Shown here: positions 18,726 through 26,949 of the stretch, piece after piece | Layout: each line of letters begins with the position of its first letter | Position numbering within the stretch: the first letter of the stretch is position 1 | NCBI RefSeq assembly: GCF_963667685.1 | Contig: NZ_OY763932.1 | Location: 310,001-374,000, forward strand | Length of the DNA: 64,000 bases | Reading direction: 5' to 3' | Source of the DNA: Maridesulfovibrio sp. | GTDB taxonomy: Bacteria > Desulfobacterota > Desulfovibrionia > Desulfovibrionales > Desulfovibrionaceae | Made by a program: the position numbers and the translations under genes | Notes under the pieces: model-generated | What the model was told of the DNA's origin: nothing | The model's database searches: none | The model's input: the letters and a program-made list of their open reading frames with translations, nothing else

Positions 18726-19430
18726 ATGTCATCAAGCTCGAAAATTTCTGTCATCATTCCGGTTTATAATGAGGCTGACACGATCAACTCATGCATCGCG
18801 AACGTACAGAGGACATGCGGGGAGAATTACGAGATCATAATTGTCGACGGTTCCGTTGACGGGTCTACCCTGTCCGCTGTCAATTATGGTGAGGTGTTGC
18901 TCCTCGCATCACCACCCGGACGTGCGGCACAGATGAACCTCGGTGCGCGAAAGGCTAAGGGAGATATTCTGCTCTTTCTGCATGCAGACACAATTCTTCC
19001 GCCAGCTGCGGACAACCTTGTCCGCGAAACACTTCGCGCGCCTTGCGCTACTGCCGGAGCCTTCAAAATCGGCTTCGACACCACTCTGTGCTCTATGAAA
19101 TGGATTACCATTTTAGCAGACCTGCGCTGTAGACTGGAACGTGTTCCCTACGGGGATCAAGCTATTTTCGTTTACAAATCAACGTTTGAAAAAATGGGCG
19201 GCTTCCCTGAAATTCCGCTCATGGAAGATGTTGAATTCTTCCAGAACATAAAACGGCAAGGGCTGGAAATAGTCATTCTCAAGGAAGCCATCACGACCTC
19301 AGCCCGCCGCTATCAGGCTGCCGGGCCATTAAGGTGCGCCCTACGCAATACTTTCCTGCGCATGCTCCATCTATACGGAGTAAAGCCTGCAACACTGGCA
19401 AAGATGTACGGCAGAAAGGGCAAAGAATGA
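18726..19430 (+). CDS. Family 2 glycosyltransferase of the TIGR04283 type
   Basis: A 234-residue GT-A-fold transferase. It starts with KISVIIPVYNEADTI, has the nucleotide-sugar acidic motif in FLHADTILP, and a later MEDVEF segment. It resembles the family first named rSAM/selenodomain-associated transferase 2 (TIGR04283). It overlaps the next gene by 4 bases (ATGA), and the partner is of the associated transferase 1 type, so the two are coupled as in other genomes. No arsenosugar or rSAM/selenodomain genes are nearby. The donor and acceptor are unknown. Confidence 0.82.
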   Translation: MSSSSKISVIIPVYNEADTINSCIANVQRTCGENYEIIIVDGSVDGSTLSAVNYGEVLLLASPPGRAAQMNLGARKAKGDILLFLHADTILPPAADNLVRETLRAPCATAGAFKIGFDTTLCSMKWITILADLRCRLERVPYGDQAIFVYKSTFEKMGGFPEIPLMEDVEFFQNIKRQGLEIVILKEAITTSARRYQAAGPLRCALRNTFLRMLHLYGVKPATLAKMYGRKGKE

Positions 19431-20089
19431 CGAATTGCGCGATCATTGTTTTTGTAAAATTTCCCATTGCGGGAAAAGTTAAAACGCGAATCGGGAATGA
19501 CATCGGCTTTGAAACAGCAGCTGAGCTATATACCGTATTCGTTGAAGATATGCTGGATAATTTAAATAATGCAGGCATCAACCCTATCATAGCCTATGAT
19601 CCGCATCAGGCAGAGGATGATTACTGTGCATGGCTTGGCGCCCGCCGATACATGCCACAGCAAGGCGAAGATCTTGGAGAACGGATGCTAAATGCCCTGC
19701 GGGCAACATTCAGACTAGGCTTCAAGACCGCCATCCTAACAGGCAGCGACCTCCCTGATCTCGATCCGGTTGTTGTACATCAGGCTATCCAGAGCATACA
19801 AAAATCCCCCGCCTGCATTGGACCTGCAAAAGACGGGGGGTATTACCTGATTGGCTTTCAGAAAGGAACTTTAACTGATTCAGTGTTCAAAGACATGGAA
19901 TGGAGCACGGATGCCGTCTTCGATGAGACCATTTCACGACTAAAAAAAAGAAAAATTGAACCAGTGATTCTTAGAGAGCATCAGGACATGGATACACTTG
20001 CTGACTTGAAAAGACTGACCGCCAACCCTGCAAATGTACTGCTTTGCCCCAAAAGTATGGCTTTGTTGAATACATTTATGCAAAGTTAG
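19427..20089 (+). CDS. TIGR04282-type transferase (DUF2064, CofC-like nucleotidyl/glycosyltransferase)
   Basis: A 220-residue protein of the family called rSAM/selenodomain-associated transferase 1. It has the FVKFPIAGKVKTRIG start, the LTGSDLPDLD metal-binding motif and GPAKDGGYYLIG, all typical of the DUF2064 nucleotide-diphospho-sugar transferase fold. The start ATG is in the ATGA overlap with the upstream glycosyltransferase; the longer frame from 19334 is rejected because it would run inside that gene. Likely works with its neighbour on one product, which is unknown. Confidence 0.82.
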   Translation: MTNCAIIVFVKFPIAGKVKTRIGNDIGFETAAELYTVFVEDMLDNLNNAGINPIIAYDPHQAEDDYCAWLGARRYMPQQGEDLGERMLNALRATFRLGFKTAILTGSDLPDLDPVVVHQAIQSIQKSPACIGPAKDGGYYLIGFQKGTLTDSVFKDMEWSTDAVFDETISRLKKRKIEPVILREHQDMDTLADLKRLTANPANVLLCPKSMALLNTFMQS

Positions 20090-20101
20090 CTGAAATCAGA
20101 A

Positions 20102-20359
20102 CTAATACTCAACAATATTCAATCTATCTTCGTCAGACTCTCGTCTACGGGTAAAACGTAACCGGTCACAGCCAAGGTCATCGATAACTTCAATATCCCA
20201 ATTCCCGCCGGTGCCGAATCCACTCATTAGCTCCTCACGTATACCGAGCCGGACCTGAAATTCCACAACGGGATTTGAAGTGGTATCCAAGTGGTTCACG
20301 ATAATAGGCACCAGCCCGCAAGTAACGGCTTTCAGATCAACAAATTTACTGTCATCCAT
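20102..20359 (-). CDS. Hypothetical protein coupled to mnmE, 85 residues
   Basis: A small soluble protein of unknown function. The ATG at 20359 lies one base after the mnmE stop codon, so translation is probably coupled to mnmE. The frame has an alternative TTG start at 20371 inside mnmE. The sequence has a short beta-rich pattern (FVDLKAV, VVEFQVRLGI, WDIEVIDDL) and a charged tail. I recognise no family. It is likely the last gene of the rpmH-to-mnmE transcript. Confidence 0.6.
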   Translation of the reverse strand: MDDSKFVDLKAVTCGLVPIIVNHLDTTSNPVVEFQVRLGIREELMSGFGTGGNWDIEVIDDLGCDRLRFTRRRESDEDRLNIVEY

Positions 20360-20360
20360 A

Positions 20361-21746
20361 TTATTTACCAACGCAAAAATTTTCGAAAATTGAATTCAAC
20401 ACTTCTTGCGGTGTAATCTCCCCGGTAATCTCGGAAAGCGCACTGCAAGCGGTCTCAAGTCGTACACCCAGCAGATCGTAAGGAATCTGCATTTCGATAT
20501 CTTCCATTAAGTCTTTAAGCTCGGAATTGGCTTTTTTCAAAGTCGCGGCCTGACGTGAGTTGGGAACCAGTTCATCCGGGTCCGGTTCACCTGCCCCTTT
20601 CAAAATATGCTCACGGATAAGTTCTGCCAAGCGCTCGATACCTTGTCCCTTTTTAGCGGAAATTTCAACAACCTCGTATCCAGCCCCACGCATAATTTCC
20701 GCCGGTGCCGGAACGGCCTGTTCAAGGTCACATTTATTGACAACAGCCAGACAATCAGCTCCTATCGCTGCAAACTGTGGATCAAGATCTTCAAGCACAA
20801 AGGGTTTCGAACCATCTATAATCAGAAGCACCAGATCGGCCTGTGCAGCAAGATCACGCCCCATATCAAGTCCGGCCTTCTCAACTGCATCACTGGTTTC
20901 ACGCAATCCGGCAGTATCAACAACGCGAACCTGTAACCCCTCAAGGTTGAGCGTTTCCTCGATAAAGTCACGAGTAGTACCAGGAATATCGGTAACAATG
21001 GCCCGTTCGCGCCCTAGCAACGCATTCAGCAGACTTGATTTTCCAGCATTCACTTTTCCGGAAAGTACGGCGAGAGCTCCCTCCCGCCAAGCTTTTGTAC
21101 GTTCAACTCCGGAAAGTATCTCAGAAATATTTTGTACTGCGTCGCCAACTTCGTCACGCATCTTATCCAACGGCAGACACTCAAGCTCATCTTCGGGGAA
21201 ATCAACAGCCACGCAAAGTTGCGCCCGCAGGTCTTCCAGACGCGCACGTAACCCGGAGATCCGTTCGCCGAGGACACCGGAAAGCTTGACTTTGGCCAGC
21301 TGTGCAGCTCCTTTTGAAGGAGCGTGAATCATCTCTGCTACGGCTTCAGCCTGAGTGAGATCCATACGTCCATTCAAAAAAGCACGCAGGGTGAATTCCC
21401 CGGCATTGGCCAGCCGGGCACCTCTGGCGAGCACTTCTCCAAGCACTGCACCGAGTATGGCCCGCCCACCATGGCAGTTAATCTCAATGGTATCTTCCCC
21501 GGTGTACGAATTAGGACCGGGCATGAACACGGCAAGTACGTCATCGATTTCGATATCCTCTGAATCAACAACTGTTCCGTAATGCATGGTATAAGGTTTA
21601 AAACCGGAGAAAGAGTCCTTGGCCGGACGAAAAATTTCCCTGCCGATACTCTGGGCTTTTTCACCGCTGATCCTGATAATTCCAACCCCGCCGTCTCCCG
21701 GAGGAGTGGCAATGGCGGCTATGGTTCCGGTGGATGTGCTGGACAT
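20361..21746 (-). CDS. mnmE: tRNA modification GTPase MnmE (TrmE)
   Basis: With MnmG, MnmE installs the 5-carboxymethylaminomethyl group on wobble uridine-34 of tRNAs. The 461-residue protein has the N-terminal tetrahydrofolate-binding domain (TIAAIATPPGDGGVGIIRISG), a helical domain, an inserted G domain (GKVNAGKSS, GTTRDF, DTAGLR, NKCD) and the C-terminal CVGK motif with the essential cysteine. The ATG at 21746 has GGGAGA upstream; the longer frame to 21809 crosses a hairpin and is rejected. It is the distal part of the conserved rpmH-rnpA-yidD-yidC-jag-mnmE order. Confidence 0.95.
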   Translation of the reverse strand: MSSTSTGTIAAIATPPGDGGVGIIRISGEKAQSIGREIFRPAKDSFSGFKPYTMHYGTVVDSEDIEIDDVLAVFMPGPNSYTGEDTIEINCHGGRAILGAVLGEVLARGARLANAGEFTLRAFLNGRMDLTQAEAVAEMIHAPSKGAAQLAKVKLSGVLGERISGLRARLEDLRAQLCVAVDFPEDELECLPLDKMRDEVGDAVQNISEILSGVERTKAWREGALAVLSGKVNAGKSSLLNALLGRERAIVTDIPGTTRDFIEETLNLEGLQVRVVDTAGLRETSDAVEKAGLDMGRDLAAQADLVLLIIDGSKPFVLEDLDPQFAAIGADCLAVVNKCDLEQAVPAPAEIMRGAGYEVVEISAKKGQGIERLAELIREHILKGAGEPDPDELVPNSRQAATLKKANSELKDLMEDIEMQIPYDLLGVRLETACSALSEITGEITPQEVLNSIFENFCVGK

Positions 21747-21768
21747 ATCAACATTCTCCCTGAAAGGA

Positions 21769-21801
21769 TAAACCCCGCGGACATTCATCCGCGGGGTTTT
21801 C
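21769..21801 (-). terminator. Hairpin between jag and mnmE, possible terminator or attenuator
   Basis: Strong GC-rich stem (AACCCCGCGGA with its complement) in the 83-base gap between jag and mnmE. On the minus strand only a short T-run follows, so it may allow partial read-through rather than full termination. Confidence 0.55.
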
Positions 21802-21829
21802 AAAGTCATTATTCACCGCTCGTGAACAA

Positions 21830-23344
21830 CTAATAACGATTGTAGCGATCATTGTTGTAATTAGCGCTATTACCATCCTTATTGCGGTCATTACGGCGGG
21901 TATTATTAAAACGCGGTTGACGGTTACCGAAGTTGTCATCCTGCTGATAACGGTTGCCATAACCGTTGTCGAACGGTGCAGGACGGTTGAATTCTTCGCG
22001 GTTTCCGAAGTTTTCATCACGATCTCGGTTAAAATTGTCACTACGCTTGTTGTAAGTGTCGGTGCGCTCAGTACGTCTCCCGCGATAGCCCTCATTTCGA
22101 TCAGTACGGCCGCGATAATTCTCTTTACGTTCATTGCGTTCAGGTCGCTCGGTGCGGTCAGGCCGCTCAGTGCGATCAGGTCGCTCGGTGCGTTCAGGTC
22201 GCTCGGTACGGCGTCCCCGGTAATTATCATTACGGTCGTTATGATCATTGCGGCGACCGCGAGTGCGGTCATTGCTGCGAGGTTCGTAACGGTCGTTTCC
22301 TCTGCTATAATTATCGTTACGTCTTCCACCGCTACGGCTTCTGCGGGGTAGAATCAATACGCGCTTCATAGGGCCTTCGCCCTTACTGCGGGTATTAACA
22401 TGCTTGTCTTCCTGCAGTGCCATGTGGACTACACGGCGGTGGTAGGAACTGAGAGGCTTGGTGGACTGCACGCGGCCGGTATGCATAGCCTTATCGGCAA
22501 GATGCCAGGCCAGCTGGCGAAGCTTCTCGTCCTGACGCTCACGGTAGTCACCGGTATCGATCTGAACGCGCACGGAAGTCTGCAATTTTTTGGAGACCAT
22601 GCGGTTACAGAGATACTGCAGAGAAGAAAGAGTTTGTCCCTCACGGCCGATAATCAGGCCGGAATTCTCTTCATCATCTACCAGAACATTCACCCGATCT
22701 TCACCGACTTCAATCTCAAGCTTAGGCTTATCCTGAATAATCGGTTCAATCATCATTTCTAGAGCTTCACGAACAGCAGCAGCGATCTCTTCGGGATCGC
22801 CCTCCATAATACTGCGGTGTTCAGCACGCTCTTCAACGGAATCGCTATCGTCGTAGGGTGATTCATCCTCAAAATCAGCAGGCTCTTCTACTAAAGCCGG
22901 TGCCGGAGCTTCTTCCCTGACAGCCATTTCGCTTTCAGATCTGACTGCAACTTCACCATCTTCTTTTACCGCGACTTCAGCTTCAGGCTTAACCGCAGGA
23001 ACTTCAGATTCAGTACGGAGAGCCTCAGAATCTTCTTCCTGCGCTGCCGGTGACAATTCTTCACGGCGATACTCTTTTCTTGGAGATCTCTGTTCAGACT
23101 GTTCCCGTCTCTGGTGACGCCCTCTTCCCCTTCTTGATTCATCATCCGTTGCAGAGCGGTTATCAGCTCCTCTGGGACGGGCTTTTACTTTTGCATTTTT
23201 TTTACCCACCAGACCGAATACCCCTGTAGATCCTCCGCTGATGATTTCAATCTCAAGTTTGTCGCGATTCAGACTAAAATGATCACAGGCGTTATTGATC
23301 GCCTCGTCCAAATTTTTCCCCTGGAATTCCATGAATTCGCTCAT
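21830..23344 (-). CDS. jag: Jag/KhpB RNA-binding protein with a long disordered basic tail
   Basis: A 504-residue version of the usually much shorter Jag (SpoIIIJ-associated, KhpB) protein. In order: Jag_N domain (about 1-52), an acidic low-complexity linker (about 60-185), a KH domain with GLIIGREGQTL (about 205-265), an R3H domain (about 268-333, PLSSYHRRVVHMAL), then about 168 residues rich in Arg, Asn, Asp, Gly and Tyr with tandem RTERPD/E units. Jag proteins bind RNA and affect cell-wall synthesis and elongation. It sits directly downstream of yidC, as in many bacteria. Start ATG 23344 has GGAG. The tail is unusual and likely adds RNA binding or condensate behaviour; that is inference. 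Confidence 0.9.
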   Translation of the reverse strand: MSEFMEFQGKNLDEAINNACDHFSLNRDKLEIEIISGGSTGVFGLVGKKNAKVKARPRGADNRSATDDESRRGRGRHQRREQSEQRSPRKEYRREELSPAAQEEDSEALRTESEVPAVKPEAEVAVKEDGEVAVRSESEMAVREEAPAPALVEEPADFEDESPYDDSDSVEERAEHRSIMEGDPEEIAAAVREALEMMIEPIIQDKPKLEIEVGEDRVNVLVDDEENSGLIIGREGQTLSSLQYLCNRMVSKKLQTSVRVQIDTGDYRERQDEKLRQLAWHLADKAMHTGRVQSTKPLSSYHRRVVHMALQEDKHVNTRSKGEGPMKRVLILPRRSRSGGRRNDNYSRGNDRYEPRSNDRTRGRRNDHNDRNDNYRGRRTERPERTERPDRTERPDRTERPERNERKENYRGRTDRNEGYRGRRTERTDTYNKRSDNFNRDRDENFGNREEFNRPAPFDNGYGNRYQQDDNFGNRQPRFNNTRRNDRNKDGNSANYNNDRYNRY

Positions 23345-23395
23345 TCTATCTCCTGATTGTTCTTCACTCCATTAAATCCGATCAGTTTGTGCGCG

Positions 23396-25015
23396 CTAAT
23401 TCTTCACGTTGCGCATCATCATCCACTGCTGTGCAATTGAAAGTACGTTGTTCACCATCCAGTATACAACCAGCCCAGCAGGGAAGTTGAGGAACATAAA
23501 AGTGAACACGAGGGGCAGAAACATCATTATTTTCTGCTGTGTCGGGTCGCCTGCGGAAGGAGTCATCTTCTGCTGCAGGAACATGGTCGCACCCATCACG
23601 ATAGGAGTGATGTAAAGCGGGTCTTTTGCCGAAAGGTCGGCCAGCCAGACAATATCAGTAAAAGGCAGGAAGTGGATAAAATCAGCATGCCTGAGGGCAA
23701 CTGTTCCCATCAACGCCTTGTACAGTCCGAAAAATACAGGAATCTGCAGCAGCATAGGCAGGCAACCGCCGGCCGGATTGACATTATAAGTCTTATATAG
23801 CTGCATCATCTCCTTGTTTAGGGCTTCCCTGTCATCGCCATGTTTCTCACGAAGCTTGGCCATCATGGGCTGCAGACGCTTCATCTGCTCCATGGATTTG
23901 TAACTTTTATGGGACAAGGGCCAGAAAAGGAACTTGATTACGATAGTCAGCAGGATAATCGAAATACCGTAGTTGTGGGTGTATTGGTGAAACCACTCAA
24001 GAGCCACAACCAGAGGCTTAGCGATAATATCAAACCAGCCGAAATCAATAGCTTTAGAAAGGTCACCGGGAACTTTGGCCATCAGCTGAGCATCCATAGG
24101 GCCAAAGTAATATGAGCAGGTCAGCTTGCGTTCAATGTCCTTATCAAAGGAAACATTCTGTTCTGATGCGATACGGAAAATATCATCCTGAAGTTTAGCC
24201 TTCATGGTAACGGAATCAGCACCTGGAACAAGAGCAAGGATGAAGTAGTTTGAATCAATGGCCGCCCAGCTGATTTTACCAGTCTCGCTTACACCGGTTT
24301 CGGTCAGTTCCTCGCGGTCTTTCTGCTCTGCCAGACCTTCCGCGTTAAACCATGCAATTCTTGTCGGATTGTAACGGTCATCTGCTGCGGTCAGGCTTTT
24401 GGTAGCGGTAGTAAAGGCGATACGGCCCATCCCGCTGGGATTGGTTTTATTGATAACCCTTACATCTTCATCAATAAGGTAGTTATCAGCGTGAAAAGTA
24501 AGTCTGCGCTCGATTCTGAACCCTTCCACATCTCCGCGGAAAACTAAAGTGCCAAGCTTGCTGCCATCAAGTTGAAGGTCACTGCCTTCAAAACCCCAGA
24601 CACCGTTTGCCCAGGTAGGCATGCCGTTAAGGATAATACCCATGGGAGCTTTGTTCAAAGCATTGGTGCTGACCATATCCATATTTGGAGAGTCGTGATT
24701 TATGTTTGCTTTGAATTTTTTAAGCTGAAAGCTCTCAAGAAGACCGCCCTGGGAATTGATCACTGCGGTATAAAGGGGAGTATCAACGGTAAGTTTTGTT
24801 CCCTTTGCGGAAACGATAGCGCTTGCGGAAGCGGGGTCGGGCAGCTGGTTTGATTCAGGCCCGGCGACATTGGAATCAACGGCCTGATTTTGTTGGGCGG
24901 TTTGCTCCTGATGAACAGGCGCGGGCTGCGGCGGCTGGGGAGGGAAAAGGAATTGCCAGCCGAGAAGAACTGCAAACGAAAGGGCCACAGCCAAAATAAC
25001 GCGTTTATTTTCCAT
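23396..25015 (-). CDS. yidC: Membrane protein insertase YidC
   Basis: A 539-residue Gram-negative-type YidC: an N-terminal membrane anchor (about residues 5-23), a Pro/Gln-rich linker, the large periplasmic beta-supersandwich domain to about 340, and the conserved five-helix insertase core with WPLSHKSYKSMEQM and the cytoplasmic hairpin, ending in a short basic tail. It inserts and folds inner-membrane proteins with or without SecYEG. It lies between yidD and jag in the conserved cluster. Confidence 0.96.
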   Translation of the reverse strand: MENKRVILAVALSFAVLLGWQFLFPPQPPQPAPVHQEQTAQQNQAVDSNVAGPESNQLPDPASASAIVSAKGTKLTVDTPLYTAVINSQGGLLESFQLKKFKANINHDSPNMDMVSTNALNKAPMGIILNGMPTWANGVWGFEGSDLQLDGSKLGTLVFRGDVEGFRIERRLTFHADNYLIDEDVRVINKTNPSGMGRIAFTTATKSLTAADDRYNPTRIAWFNAEGLAEQKDREELTETGVSETGKISWAAIDSNYFILALVPGADSVTMKAKLQDDIFRIASEQNVSFDKDIERKLTCSYYFGPMDAQLMAKVPGDLSKAIDFGWFDIIAKPLVVALEWFHQYTHNYGISIILLTIVIKFLFWPLSHKSYKSMEQMKRLQPMMAKLREKHGDDREALNKEMMQLYKTYNVNPAGGCLPMLLQIPVFFGLYKALMGTVALRHADFIHFLPFTDIVWLADLSAKDPLYITPIVMGATMFLQQKMTPSAGDPTQQKIMMFLPLVFTFMFLNFPAGLVVYWMVNNVLSIAQQWMMMRNVKN

Positions 25016-25044
25016 GTCTTATTTTCTCACTAAAAATTTGTCCC

Positions 25045-25308
25045 TCAAATTAAGCCGGGACTGCGCGGTGGAATTTTTTTATGGGCGGGAACGGGATCAT
25101 ATCCGCCCTTGCATAGCGGATTACAACGCAACAGACGCCACAAAGCATACATCCCCCCTCTGAGCACTCCATGAAGGGATATAGCCTCTATGGCGTATTG
25201 CGAGCAGGTTGGATGAAAGCGGCAACACCCCGGAAATAACGGGGAGATGAACTTCTGGTAAAAGCGTATGGGGTAAAGAAACAGAGTCCGCATTCCCTGA
25301 TTTCTCAT
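25045..25308 (-). CDS. yidD: Membrane protein insertion efficiency factor YidD
   Basis: An 87-residue protein with the YidD hallmark ([23 protein letters not shown]) and conserved cysteines near [12 protein letters not shown] and [15 protein letters not shown]. It assists YidC-dependent insertion at the membrane surface. The ATG at 25308 overlaps the rnpA stop by one base (TAATG), so it is translationally coupled. A second ATG at 25293 lies closer to the conserved core and is an alternative start. Confidence 0.93.
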   Translation of the reverse strand: MRNQGMRTLFLYPIRFYQKFISPLFPGCCRFHPTCSQYAIEAISLHGVLRGGMYALWRLLRCNPLCKGGYDPVPAHKKIPPRSPGLI

Positions 25309-25682
25309 TACTCACCATCACCGACAAGTTTATTGATCCTGCCGATCATGGGAAGAAATTCTTTTTCGACCTGACCATAGGTTACAGCCCTGCCGTTCAG
25401 TATTCGTTTGGGCACAACAATTACGTCCGCACGAATATGAAATTGTTCCTGATTCAACCTGAAAAAACTGCGAAGAACCCTTTTAATACGGTTTCTAACC
25501 ACAGCAGGCCCTTTTTTTCTGCTCACGGTAAGGCCCAAACGAACCCCGCCGGGGCCGCTACCATGACACAGCACAAAGAGTATAAAACTCTTGGTGAAGA
25601 GCTTCTTTCCCTGCTCATAGCAGAGATCAAACTCAGGCTTACGAAGGAGCTTGTGCTCCTTTGTCCAACTTAAACGGCTAAT
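25308..25682 (-). CDS. rnpA: Ribonuclease P protein component, start codon probably ATT
   Basis: The protein subunit of RNase P, which processes tRNA 5' ends. The RNR-type signature is present ([19 protein letters not shown]). The first ATG/GTG/TTG in frame is GTG 25574, which would remove the conserved N-terminal third. The frame stays open upstream and encodes typical RnpA sequence ([20 protein letters not shown]). It is closed by TAA two codons before an ATT at 25682-25680. That ATT lies about 10 bases after AAAGG, within the end of rpmH (13-base overlap), and gives 124 residues, a normal length. The ATT start is inferred; the extended frame itself is clear in the sequence. Confidence 0.85.
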   Translation of the reverse strand: MSRLSWTKEHKLLRKPEFDLCYEQGKKLFTKSFILFVLCHGSGPGGVRLGLTVSRKKGPAVVRNRIKRVLRSFFRLNQEQFHIRADVIVVPKRILNGRAVTYGQVEKEFLPMIGRINKLVGDGE

Positions 25683-25804
25683 CTTTTACGACCTTTAGCA
25701 CGACGTCTTGCGATAACAGCACGACCGTTTTTGGTGCGGGAACGTACGAGAAAACCGTGGGTTCTTTTTCTTCTACATTTACTGGGCTGGTAAGTTCTTT
25801 TCAT
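25670..25804 (-). CDS. rpmH: 50S ribosomal protein L34
   Basis: A 44-residue highly basic protein starting MKRTYQPSK and ending [11 protein letters not shown], an unmistakable L34. It has GGAGA before the ATG. It is the first gene of the conserved rpmH-rnpA-yidD-yidC-jag-mnmE cluster and overlaps the proposed start of rnpA. Short length explains why it is easily missed by gene callers. Confidence 0.97.
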   Translation of the reverse strand: MKRTYQPSKCRRKRTHGFLVRSRTKNGRAVIARRRAKGRKRLAV

Positions 25805-26174
25805 TTCTATTTCTCCAAAATAAATAACGTTGTAAAGCCGAATACCATATTCCGGCTACGAGGAACGGGAACATATATCCCTTACATCTGATATCGTCAA
25901 GAAATGTTTTCAATGTGACCGTGCAGCTAAGTGCTTTTAATCTCACTCTGAATAATCTATGCTGCATCAAATGAAAACAAGACCGCATACCCCGATGCGG
26001 CCAGACTGTCAAAGTTAATTCATACATAATACTGACGTGGAATTCTCTTAACTTGTGTAGAAAAGAATAACACGGGCGTATTTTTTTTTCACCGCTTTTT
26101 TCATACTATTTTTGGGCGGCTAAATCCATAACTACTCCACTTCCGTGGACTGAAAAGATTTCAAGGAGATAATC
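25805..26174. other. Intergenic region between rpmH and the LUD gene (370 bases)
   Basis: This gap separates the divergent rpmH operon and the LUD-domain gene. It should hold the rpmH operon promoter on the minus strand. Close to rpmH (about 25836-25857) there is a small imperfect hairpin (AGCCG..CGGCT) that would lie in the L34 leader RNA. I found no convincing DnaA boxes although this cluster often lies near oriC, and no RNA gene. An AAGGAG site at 26163-26168 serves the LUD gene. Confidence 0.5.
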
Positions 26175-26825
26175 ATGACCCCTGTACAAACCTTCTGGGA
26201 TATCAAGCTCGGAGAGATAAAAGAAGTTTTTGAAGATAACGGATACGAAACCTCTGTTGTAAAAAGCCAGAAGGCTGCAGCTTCACTTGTTCTCGATAAA
26301 ATTATCCCGAAACTTAAGCCAAAATCAATAAGCTTCGGCGGCTCCATGACTGTTGTTGATTCAGGTGTTTTTGACAAAGTAAAAAAGCTTCAAAACGTCA
26401 AAGTTATCGACACCTATGATGTTAACCCACCTATGGCAGAAAAAATTGAACGCCGCAGACAGTCTCTCCTTACCGACTTGTACATTACAAGCGCCAACGC
26501 TTTCACTGAAGAAGGCGAACTGGTTAACCTCGACGGCACAGGGAACCGCGTAGCCGCAATGGCTTTCGGTCCCCGGAATGTAGTTGTTCTGGTTGGCCGG
26601 AACAAGCTCTGTCCGGATCTCGATGCCGCAGTCAGCCGTGTAAAAGAATACGCTGCACCGGTTAACGCCATGCGTCTCAAACGCAAGACTCCATGCGCTG
26701 TAACCGGTAAATGTCAGGACTGTAACTCCAAGGACCGCATCTGTAATACCTGGGGAATTACGGAAAAATCCTTCCCGCAGGGCCGCATCCATGTAGTATT
26801 CATCAACGAAGACTTAGGCTTCTAA
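26175..26825 (+). CDS. LUD domain protein (LutC/YkgG-like)
   Basis: A 216-residue protein of the LUD family, to which LutC and the C-terminal part of LutB belong. The pattern ISFGGSMTVVDSGVF and the later LVNLDGTGNRVAAMAFGPRNVVVLVGRNK is typical. These proteins take part in L-lactate oxidation complexes, but many are stand-alone and uncharacterised. A cluster of cysteines near the C-terminus (PCAVTGKCQDCNSKDRIC) may bind a metal or an iron-sulfur cluster. No lutA or lutB is adjacent, so lactate use is only a possibility; lactate is, however, a common substrate of these bacteria. Confidence 0.82.
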   Translation: MTPVQTFWDIKLGEIKEVFEDNGYETSVVKSQKAAASLVLDKIIPKLKPKSISFGGSMTVVDSGVFDKVKKLQNVKVIDTYDVNPPMAEKIERRRQSLLTDLYITSANAFTEEGELVNLDGTGNRVAAMAFGPRNVVVLVGRNKLCPDLDAAVSRVKEYAAPVNAMRLKRKTPCAVTGKCQDCNSKDRICNTWGITEKSFPQGRIHVVFINEDLGF

Positions 26826-26838
26826 AAACAGTACTCCG

Positions 26839-26882
26839 GTGTCCCGTGGATTTTTTTCGCTATAAGATCCACGGGACTTTTC
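26839..26882 (+). terminator. Intrinsic terminator after the LUD gene
   Basis: Stem GTCCCGTGGAT / ATCCACGGGAC followed by four T. Confidence 0.85.
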
Positions 26883-26949
26883 CCAATAAATATTTATCTG
26901 GCTTCGCTGCTGCGGCTTTGAAGCTTCTGCTAAATTTCGGATTCTTACC

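Noticed and set aside
22140-22215. Short direct repeats that could suggest a CRISPR or tandem repeat array
   Set aside because: They are in-frame codon repeats of the jag tail (RTERPD/E units) with no spacers.
21748-22329. Open frames on both strands in the repetitive end of jag
   Set aside because: They come from the repetitive Arg/Asp/Asn codons of the jag tail and show no independent coding signal.
25805-26174. Possible replication origin next to rpmH
   Set aside because: The gene order is origin-proximal in many bacteria, but no convincing DnaA boxes were seen, and dnaA is not here.
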